Shown piece by piece: positions 56,832 through 64,000 of a stretch of 64,000 bases of DNA. The DNA lies in NCBI RefSeq assembly GCF_027938815.1, contig NZ_CP115913.1:430001-494000 (forward strand). The letters are read 5' to 3'. The notes under the pieces were generated by a model. It was not told where the DNA came from. It made no database searches and was given only the letters and a program-made list of their open reading frames with translations. Origin of the DNA: Oceanirhabdus sp. W0125-5. Its GTDB lineage: Bacteria; Bacillota; Clostridia; Clostridiales; Clostridiaceae. Position numbers and translations under genes: made by a program. The first letter of the stretch is position 1, and each line of letters begins with the position of its first letter.

Positions 56832-56862
56832 TAGTAAAAGCATATAAGATATGATTGAAAAT

Positions 56863-56920
56863 CAGACGAAGAGGGTTGTTAATAGATATTAACCATGAAG
56901 ACCATGTTCCTTTTCGTCTG
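56863..56920 (+). ncRNA. Candidate structured leader before fabK
   Basis: A 12 bp stem, CAGACGAAGAGG (56863-56874) with CCTTTTCGTCTG (56909-56920), one G-U pair. It encloses two smaller hairpins, TTAATA/TATTAA (56879-56892) and CATG/CATG (56894-56906), giving a three-way junction. No T run follows, so it is not an ordinary terminator. The remaining bases to 57162 hold no gene that I can support. Confidence 0.6.
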
Positions 56921-57162
56921 GTTATCTTAATATAGTAGACTTATATTTTGTATGTGTTAAAAAGTGAGATTACAAATATTAAGATAATAATTGCACTATC
57001 TTTATGTATATTGAGATTTCAAGTTAAAACCAAATTTATACATACTCAAAATTCATAGAAACACTCAGTTTTTTAGCAATAATAATATATTTTTTTCTAA
57101 GGTGTATGAATAATAAAATTTTAACTATGGATTCTCTTAAGATAAGTCAAGGAGGAAACATT

Positions 57163-58095
57163 ATGTTTGATACTAAAATCTGTGAAATATTCAACATTGA
57201 ATATCCTATTTTCCAAGGAGGTATGGCGTGGATTGCAGACCATAATCTTGCATCAGCTGTATCAGAAGCAGGAGGATTAGGAATAATTGCAGCAGGAAAT
57301 GCTCCAACTGAATGGGTAAGAGAGCAAATTTTAAAAACAAAAGAAAAGACTAATAAACCTTTTGGGGTTAATATAATGCTATTAAGTCCATATGCTGAAG
57401 AAATTGCTCACTTAGTTTGTGAGTTAGGAGTTAAAGTAGTAACAACAGGTGCAGGTAATCCAGGGAAGTACATGGAGATGTGGAAAGAAGAAGGAATTAA
57501 AGTTGTTCCAGTAGTTGCATCAGTTGCTTTAGCAAAAAGAATGGAAAGAGCAGGTGCAGATGCTATAGTTGCTGAAGGTTGTGAGGCTGGAGGACATATT
57601 GGAGAGTTAACTACTATGTCATTAATTCCACAAGTTGTTGATGCAGTGAATATTCCTGTTATTGCTGCAGGGGGAATTGGAGATGGTAGAGGATTAGCTG
57701 CGGCTATGATGTTAGGAGCAGAAGGAATTCAAGTAGGAACTCGATTCCTTGTTGCAGATGAATGTTCAGTTTGTGATGCGTACAAAGAAAAGGTTATTAA
57801 TGCTAAAGATATAGATACTGTTGCTACAGGAAGATTTACAGGTCACCCTGTTAGAGTATTAAAGAATAAATTATCAAGACAAATGATGTTGCTTGAGAAA
57901 CAAGGGGTAACTATTGAAGAATTTGAAGAGGCAGGAAGAGGAGCTTTAAGAAAAGCTGTTGTTGAAGGAGATATAGCAATGGGGTCTGTAATGGCAGGAC
58001 AGATTGCTGGATTGATTAAAAAGACTCAAAGTTGTAAAGAAATAATAGAAGAGATATTTGATGAAGCTAGTAAGGTTGTGGAGGGTATAAGATAA
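57163..58095 (+). CDS. fabK: Enoyl-ACP reductase FabK
   Basis: FMN-dependent enoyl reductase of the nitronate monooxygenase fold, which ends each elongation cycle. The 310 residues show PIFQGGMAWIADHNLASAVSEAGGLGIIAAGNAP near the N terminus, GADAIVAEGCEAGGHIGELTTM near 140, IPVIAAGGIGDGRGLAAAMMLGAEGIQVGTRFL near 170 and TGHPVRVLKNKL near 225. I choose ATG 57163 because CAAGGAGGAAACATT precedes it, not the longer frame to 57106. fabD overlaps by one base. Confidence 0.95.
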   Translation: MFDTKICEIFNIEYPIFQGGMAWIADHNLASAVSEAGGLGIIAAGNAPTEWVREQILKTKEKTNKPFGVNIMLLSPYAEEIAHLVCELGVKVVTTGAGNPGKYMEMWKEEGIKVVPVVASVALAKRMERAGADAIVAEGCEAGGHIGELTTMSLIPQVVDAVNIPVIAAGGIGDGRGLAAAMMLGAEGIQVGTRFLVADECSVCDAYKEKVINAKDIDTVATGRFTGHPVRVLKNKLSRQMMLLEKQGVTIEEFEEAGRGALRKAVVEGDIAMGSVMAGQIAGLIKKTQSCKEIIEEIFDEASKVVEGIR

Positions 58096-59033
58096 TGAGT
58101 AAAATTGCACTTATATTTTCAGGACAGGGAGCTCAATATGCAGGAATGGGAAAAGAACTATATGAAAATATAGATGAATGTAGAGAAATATTTCATATTG
58201 CAGACAGAGAATTAGGTTTTTCAATAAAGGATATTTGTTTTGATGGTGGAGAAGGAAAAATAGATAAAACAGAATATACTCAACCAGCAATTCTAACAAC
58301 TAGCATAGCTGCCCTTAAAGCATTTGAAAAAGAGGGAATAGAATATCATGCAGTAGCAGGATTGAGCCTAGGCGAGTACTCCGCTCTTGTTAGCTCTGGA
58401 ATGATATCCTTTGAAGAGTGTGTAAAGCTTGTTAGAAAAAGAGGTCTTTTCATGGAAGAGGCTGTTAAAGATATAGATGGTACATTAGCTGCAATCATCG
58501 GACTTGATGTAGAGCAGGTTGAAGAGTTAGTTAATAAGGCAAAAGAAGATGATGTATTACAGATATCTAACTTAAATTGTCCAAAACAAATAGTTATTGG
58601 GGGAGAAACTGCTGCTATTGATAGAGCTGTAGAAATTGCTAAGGAAATGGGAGCAAAGAGAGCTTTAAAGTTAAATGTAAGTGGACCTTTCCATACTAAA
58701 TTGCTTAAAGAGGCTGCAGAGAATCTTTACAATGAAATGAACAATATTGAGTTTAAAGAAAAGTCATTACCTATATATATGAATGTGAATGGTGAAAAAC
58801 TAAGCAGCGGTGATGATATAAAAGAAATCATGAAACAGCAAGTAATGAGCAGTGTATACTGGGAAAAATCAATTAGAAATATGATTGATGATGGAATAGA
58901 TACATTTATTGAAATGGGACCTGGAAGAGTTCTAAGTGGATTTGTTAAGAAAGTAGACAGAAAACTAAACTGTATGAATATAGAAGACTTAAAGACATTA
59001 GAAAATACGTTAAGTAAATTGAGAGGAGAATAG
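58095..59033 (+). CDS. fabD: Malonyl-CoA:ACP transacylase
   Basis: Moves malonyl groups to ACP. The 312 residues have [21 protein letters not shown] at the start, the nucleophile Ser in [14 protein letters not shown] near 90, and the catalytic His in [13 protein letters not shown] near 198. The start overlaps the fabK stop by one base (TAATG), so translation is coupled; fabG follows after 2 bp. Confidence 0.98.
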   Translation: MSKIALIFSGQGAQYAGMGKELYENIDECREIFHIADRELGFSIKDICFDGGEGKIDKTEYTQPAILTTSIAALKAFEKEGIEYHAVAGLSLGEYSALVSSGMISFEECVKLVRKRGLFMEEAVKDIDGTLAAIIGLDVEQVEELVNKAKEDDVLQISNLNCPKQIVIGGETAAIDRAVEIAKEMGAKRALKLNVSGPFHTKLLKEAAENLYNEMNNIEFKEKSLPIYMNVNGEKLSSGDDIKEIMKQQVMSSVYWEKSIRNMIDDGIDTFIEMGPGRVLSGFVKKVDRKLNCMNIEDLKTLENTLSKLRGE

Positions 59034-59035
59034 CT

Positions 59036-59776
59036 ATGTTAAACGGGAAGGTAGCTTTTGTTACTGGTGGTTCTAGAGGGATAGGAAAAGCTGTTGCTCT
59101 AAAATTAGCTGAAAAAGGTGCTAATATTGTAATAAATTATAGAAGAGAAAACCCTGAATTAGAAGAGTTAAAGAAAGAAATAGAGAGCAAAGGCGTTAAA
59201 GCACTATTACTACAAGGAGATGTTAGTGATTTTAACAGAGTAAAGGAAATGATAGATGAGGCTCATAAAGAAATGGGTTCATTAGATATATTAGTTAATA
59301 ATGCTGGTATAACAAAAGATACTTTACTTATGAGAATGAAAGAAGAAGATTTTGATAATGTAATTGATGTAAACCTTAAAGGAGTATTTAACTTCACAAA
59401 GCATATAACACCAATAATGATGAAGCAAAGAAGTGGAAGAATAATTAATATGACTTCTGTAGTTGGTATTACAGGAAATCCTGGTCAATTTAACTATTGT
59501 GCATCAAAAGCTGGAGTTATTGGAGCAACTAAATCAGCTGCTAGAGAATTAGCTGCAAGAGGAATAACAGTTAATGCAATAGCACCTGGTTTTATAGAAT
59601 CAGATATGACAGATGTATTAAGTGATAGAGTAAAAGAGGGTATTTTAAATTCAGTACCACTAAAGAAGATGGGTAAGCCAGAAGATGTAGCAAACTTAGT
59701 AGCTTTCTTATCAAGTGAAGAGGCTGCATATATAACAGGACAAATCGTCAATGTTGACGGCGGAATGGCAATGTAG
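59036..59776 (+). CDS. fabG: 3-oxoacyl-ACP reductase
   Basis: NADPH-dependent short-chain dehydrogenase of 246 aa. [22 protein letters not shown] is the cofactor loop; the catalytic set is NNAGITKD, Ser in [13 protein letters not shown], and Tyr/Lys in YCASKAGV near 153. It reduces the ketoacyl product of FabF/FabH. RBS GAGGAGAATAGCT, 2 bp after fabD. Confidence 0.97.
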   Translation: MLNGKVAFVTGGSRGIGKAVALKLAEKGANIVINYRRENPELEELKKEIESKGVKALLLQGDVSDFNRVKEMIDEAHKEMGSLDILVNNAGITKDTLLMRMKEEDFDNVIDVNLKGVFNFTKHITPIMMKQRSGRIINMTSVVGITGNPGQFNYCASKAGVIGATKSAARELAARGITVNAIAPGFIESDMTDVLSDRVKEGILNSVPLKKMGKPEDVANLVAFLSSEEAAYITGQIVNVDGGMAM

Positions 59777-59791
59777 AGAGGAGTGTTCTAA

Positions 59792-61027
59792 GTGAATAGA
59801 GTTGTAATTACAGGAATTGGTGCAGTTACACCATTAGGTACAGGTGTAGATAAATTTTGGAACAATGTTAAAGAGGGTAAATGTGCAATAGATTTTATTG
59901 AGAGTTTTGATACTGAGAAGTTTAAAGTTAAAATAGCTGCAGAAGCTAAGGATTTTAATCCAGAAGAGTATATAGAAAAGAGAGAAGTTAGAAAGTTAGA
60001 TAGATTTACACAGTTTGCATTAGCAGCATCACAAGAAGCTATTAATGATGCAAATATAGACTTAGAAAAGATAGATAAAGAAAAATTCAGTGTTATAATC
60101 GGTTCTGGAATAGGTGGATTATCAACATTAGAAAAAGAACATGAAAAGATGGTTTCAAAAGATACAACTAGAGTATCTCCATTTATGATACCAATGATGA
60201 TAAGCAACCTTGCTGCAGGTAATGTTGCAATAAGGTTTGGAGCAAAAGGAATATGTAATACTGTTGTTACTGCATGTGCTTCAGGAACAAATGCAATTGG
60301 AGAAGCATTCAGACATATTAAGTATGGATTCTCAGATATTTCAATCACAGGAGGATCAGAAGCTGGTATTACACCACTTTCAATCGCTGGGTTCACATCA
60401 TTAACAGCATTGAATGCAAACAATGATCCAAAGAGAGCTTCAATACCATTTGATAAAGAGCGTTCAGGTTTTGTAATGGGAGAAGGTGCAGGAATATTTA
60501 TTCTTGAATCTCTTGATCATGCATTAGCTAGAGGTGCTAAAATCTATGCTGAGGTTGTAGGATATGGAGCAACATGTGATGCTTACCATATAACAGCTCC
60601 AGCGCCAGGTGGAGAAGGTGCTGCAAGAGCTATGAAGATGGCTATTGAAGAAGCAGGAATAGATAAAGAAGAAGTTTCTTATATAAATGCACATGGAACA
60701 AGTACACCTCATAATGATAAAAATGAAACAGCTGCAATAAAGAGTGTATTTGGAGATGCTGCGTATAAAATACCAGTAAGCTCAACAAAGTCAATGATAG
60801 GTCACTTATTAGGAGCTAGTGGAGCTGTAGAAGCTATCGCATGTGTAAAATCTCTTCAAGAAAATTTTGTTCATGCAACTGTTGGATTACAGGTTGAGGA
60901 TGAAGAATGTAATCTTGATTATGTAAAGGGAACTGGAAGAGAGCATGAAGTTAACTATACTCTTTCTAATTCATTAGGATTCGGTGGACATAATGCATCA
61001 ATATTATTGAAGAAATGGAGTGAATAA
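59792..61027 (+). CDS. fabF: 3-oxoacyl-ACP synthase II (KAS II)
   Basis: Elongation condensing enzyme of 411 aa. The catalytic Cys is in VVTACASGTNAIGEA near 164, with His in YINAHGTSTPHND near 300 and KSMIGHLLGASGAVEA near 332, and the C-terminal NSLGFGGHNASILLK. GTG 59792 follows AGAGGAGTGTTCTA. It lies 15 bp after fabG and 2 bp before accB. Confidence 0.98.
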   Translation: MNRVVITGIGAVTPLGTGVDKFWNNVKEGKCAIDFIESFDTEKFKVKIAAEAKDFNPEEYIEKREVRKLDRFTQFALAASQEAINDANIDLEKIDKEKFSVIIGSGIGGLSTLEKEHEKMVSKDTTRVSPFMIPMMISNLAAGNVAIRFGAKGICNTVVTACASGTNAIGEAFRHIKYGFSDISITGGSEAGITPLSIAGFTSLTALNANNDPKRASIPFDKERSGFVMGEGAGIFILESLDHALARGAKIYAEVVGYGATCDAYHITAPAPGGEGAARAMKMAIEEAGIDKEEVSYINAHGTSTPHNDKNETAAIKSVFGDAAYKIPVSSTKSMIGHLLGASGAVEAIACVKSLQENFVHATVGLQVEDEECNLDYVKGTGREHEVNYTLSNSLGFGGHNASILLKKWSE

Positions 61028-61029
61028 GA

Positions 61030-61524
61030 ATGGACTTTAATAATATAAAGGAACTTATTACTTTAATCAGTAACTCAAATTTAAATGAATTTGAACTTGA
61101 AAAGGATAGCTTAAAAATAAAGATGTCTAAAGGAGTAAGTGGAGAAGTAAGAGTCGTTAGTAACGAAAGAATTATCCCTACTCAACAAGAGCAAAGAGAA
61201 ATAGCTGTGGAAGCAGTAACTTCTGATGTTAAAGTTAAAGAAGAAATAGCTGAAGTTGATACAAAAAAAGAAGATGATAGTAATTTTGAATATATTAATT
61301 CTCCAATAGTGGGTACATTTTACTCTTCACCAAGTCCAGATGATCCTGCTTTTGTTAAAGTAGGGGACGTGGTATCTAAGGGACAGCCACTATGTATTAT
61401 AGAAGCCATGAAACTTATGAATGAGATAACAGCTGAAGTGAGTGGTGAAATCGTTGAAATTCTTGTTAAGAATGAAGAAATGGTTCAGTATGATCAGCCT
61501 ATCATGAAAATCAGGAGGAAGTAA
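61030..61524 (+). CDS. accB: Biotin carboxyl carrier protein of acetyl-CoA carboxylase
   Basis: Carries biotin between AccC and the carboxyltransferase. The 164 residues have the conserved N-terminal helix (MDFNNIKELITLISNSNLNEFELEKDSLKIKMSK), a charged linker (about 60-85) and the biotinyl domain with Lys in IIEAMKLMNEITAE near 129. It lies 2 bp after fabF and 3 bp before fabZ. Confidence 0.98.
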   Translation: MDFNNIKELITLISNSNLNEFELEKDSLKIKMSKGVSGEVRVVSNERIIPTQQEQREIAVEAVTSDVKVKEEIAEVDTKKEDDSNFEYINSPIVGTFYSSPSPDDPAFVKVGDVVSKGQPLCIIEAMKLMNEITAEVSGEIVEILVKNEEMVQYDQPIMKIRRK

Positions 61525-61527
61525 TCA

Positions 61528-61965
61528 ATGGGTAATAAGAGATTAGATGTAAAAGAAATTATGGAAATAATACCACATAGATATCCATTTCTATTTGTAG
61601 ATTATATAGAGGAATTAGAAGAAGGTAAAAGTGCTGTAGGATATAAGAATGTAACTATGAATGAACACTTTTTCCAAGGTCATTTCCCAGGTGAACCAGT
61701 TATGCCTGGAGTTATAATGATAGAGGCTTTAGCTCAGGTAGGAGCAGTTGCATTATTAAGTTTAGATGAGTTTAAAGGTAAAATTGCTTACTTTGGCGGA
61801 ATAAGAAAAGCTAAATTCAGAAGAAAGGTTACTCCTGGAGATACACTTAAGCTTGAAGTTGAGATTATAAATAGAAAAGGGCCAGCTGGAATCGGGAAGG
61901 CTATTGCTAGTGTTAATGGAGAGACTGCAGTTGAAGCTGAACTTATTTTCGCAGTAGGGGTGTAG
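61528..61965 (+). CDS. fabZ: 3-hydroxyacyl-ACP dehydratase FabZ
   Basis: Dehydratase of the hot-dog fold, 145 aa. Visible: [18 protein letters not shown] with the structural His/Tyr, [26 protein letters not shown] with the catalytic His and Glu near 50-65, and [17 protein letters not shown]. It removes water from 3-hydroxyacyl-ACP before FabK. RBS GGAGGAAGTAATCA. Confidence 0.98.
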   Translation: MGNKRLDVKEIMEIIPHRYPFLFVDYIEELEEGKSAVGYKNVTMNEHFFQGHFPGEPVMPGVIMIEALAQVGAVALLSLDEFKGKIAYFGGIRKAKFRRKVTPGDTLKLEVEIINRKGPAGIGKAIASVNGETAVEAELIFAVGV

Positions 61966-61968
61966 GAT

Positions 61969-63318
<1,350 letters not shown>

Positions 63319-63365
63319 ATTTGATAAGTTGGTTAGAAAATATTAAATTTCAAGGTGTACTTTAA

Positions 63366-63425
63366 TAATGGAGAATTGAGAATGGAGAATGATGGAGATT
63401 TCACTCTCAACTCTCAATTCTCAAC
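63366..63425. repeat. Arm-only palindrome between accC and accD
   Basis: GAGAATTGAGAATGGAGAATG on the left mirrors CTCTCAACTCTCAATTCTC on the right around a short centre (GATGGAGATTTCA). The units AATTGAGAATGGAGAATG are like the variable terminal arms of the 240-bp elements, and the centre recalls their GATTGACATTTCTC edge. It interrupts the otherwise tight fab-acc operon, lying 36 bp before accD. Confidence 0.68.
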
Positions 63426-63460
63426 TACGCATGTAGTGCGTGCAAAAGGTTGGTGATTAT

Positions 63461-64000
63461 ATGGGAATTAAGAAGTTATTTAAGAAGAAAAGTAAATATA
63501 TTGAACTTACAACTGTTGAAGCAGTATCAGAGAAGATTCTGCTTAACGAGGAACGTGGTAATATTACTCAAGATACTACCATTGATGAAAATGCTCCGTC
63601 AATACCTGAGGGTATGTGGCAAAAATGCAAAAAGTGTGGAACAATTCTTTATAATAAAGATTTAGATAAGAATCTTATGGTGTGTAAAGAGTGTGACCAT
63701 CATATGAGAGTTAACAGTAGAAAAAGAATTGAAATGGTAATAGATAAGGGAACATTTGTTGAATTAGATAAAGATATGATAAGTAAGAATCCTCTTTCAT
63801 ATGAAGGATATGAAGATAAAGTAGGAGCATACAGCGAGAAAACTGGTGAGAATGAAGCTGTGGTAACTGGTGTGGGATTCATAAATGGTGTTAAAGCTGT
63901 AATAGGAGTTATGAATTCAGGATTTATGATGGGAAGCATGGGTAGCGTTGTAGGTGAAAAGGTTACAAGAGCTATAGAATATGCAACTGAGAATAAACTT
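63461..64000 (+). CDS. accD: Acetyl-CoA carboxylase carboxyltransferase beta subunit, N-terminal part (runs off the window)
   Basis: Begins MGIKKLFKKKSKYIEL; the zinc finger has CKKCGTILYNKDL and CKECDHHMRV, two CxxC pairs about 15 residues apart, near residues 55-80, typical of AccD. The crotonase-like fold starts at KNPLSYEGYEDKVGAYSEKTGENEAVVTGVGFINGVKAVI. RBS GGTTGGTGATTAT precedes ATG 63461. The end lies beyond the window; accA should follow. Confidence 0.96.
   Translation, partial: MGIKKLFKKKSKYIELTTVEAVSEKILLNEERGNITQDTTIDENAPSIPEGMWQKCKKCGTILYNKDLDKNLMVCKECDHHMRVNSRKRIEMVIDKGTFVELDKDMISKNPLSYEGYEDKVGAYSEKTGENEAVVTGVGFINGVKAVIGVMNSGFMMGSMGSVVGEKVTRAIEYATENKL

Noticed and set aside
56952..57100. 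Possible second promoter or small gene in the acpP-fabK gap
   Set aside because: Only AT-rich sequence with weak hexamers and no frame with a ribosome binding site.
57106..57162. Longer N terminus for FabK
   Set aside because: The extra 19 residues run across the strong ribosome binding site of the internal ATG and do not match the family.
59788..60423. 211-codon minus-strand frame opposite fabF
   Set aside because: Shadow of fabF; no start signals and no family resemblance.

Overview
This window is the replication-origin region of a low-GC Firmicute, most likely a Clostridium (Clostridiaceae). The reasons are the very AT-rich sequence, strong AAGGAGG-type ribosome binding sites, the gyrA-gyrB-remB-recF-yaaA-dnaN-dnaA / rpmH-rnpA-yidD-yidC-jag-mnmE-mnmG-rsmG-parB-parA-parB order, LonC, YyaC, a YedF selenium-type cluster and a FabT/FabK-type fatty acid operon. 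The genus is an inference from gene content.

Layout. 1-8.1 kb (minus strand): the replication operon, read away from the origin. 6.4-8.6 kb: a bipartite oriC on both sides of dnaA, with DnaA-box clusters and a DnaA-trio unwinding motif. 8.6-17.7 kb (plus): ribosomal protein L34, RNase P protein, membrane insertase, tRNA modification and chromosome partition genes, with two perfect parS sites. 17.8-19.6 kb (minus): yyaC and a cysteine-desulfurase-like gene. 19.8-28.4 kb (plus): yedF, DUF3343, DUF951, the S6-SSB-S18 operon, a MazG-like gene, gdpP, rplI, lonC and dnaB. 28.5-34 kb: a two-component system, yhaM and purA. 34-39.6 kb is accessory: unknown membrane proteins, secreted or anchored proteins, and copies of an unusual repeat. 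39.8-41 kb: eleven tRNA genes in an amplified array. 41-44.1 kb (minus): PadR/DUF2812 and the DnaD/DnaC helicase-loading pair. 44.7-51.5 kb: two-component system, FtsX-type ABC transporter and an ABC_ATPase (COG3044-like) protein. 51.8-54.8 kb (minus): an ankyrin lipoprotein and a third two-component system. 55-64 kb (plus): the full type II fatty acid synthesis cluster (fabT-fabH-acpP-fabK-fabD-fabG-fabF-accB-fabZ-accC-accD), running off the end.

The genes fall into a few working units: initiation and elongation of replication (dnaA, dnaN, dnaB, dnaC, dnaD-like, ssb, recF, gyrAB), origin segregation (parABS), translation and tRNA maturation, c-di-AMP breakdown (gdpP), and membrane lipid synthesis under FabT control.

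The most unusual signal is a 240-250 bp non-coding element. There are two intact copies (38141-38380 and 51541-51786) and one apparently split copy (33997-34136 plus 35550-35675). Each sits between convergent genes. Each intact copy has long imperfect terminal inverted repeats whose sequence differs between copies but matches within a copy. The core holds three hairpins abutting with no unpaired base, closed by a further stem, so it can fold as a four-way junction. A smaller arm-only palindrome that looks related interrupts the acc genes at 63.4 kb. I know of no name for this element. Other signals worth checking are a 12-bp stem RNA upstream of fabK, FabT operators, a hairpin masking the ribosome binding site of yyaC, parS sites embedded in terminator-like hairpins, and a C39-peptidase-like protein with Ser in place of the catalytic Cys.
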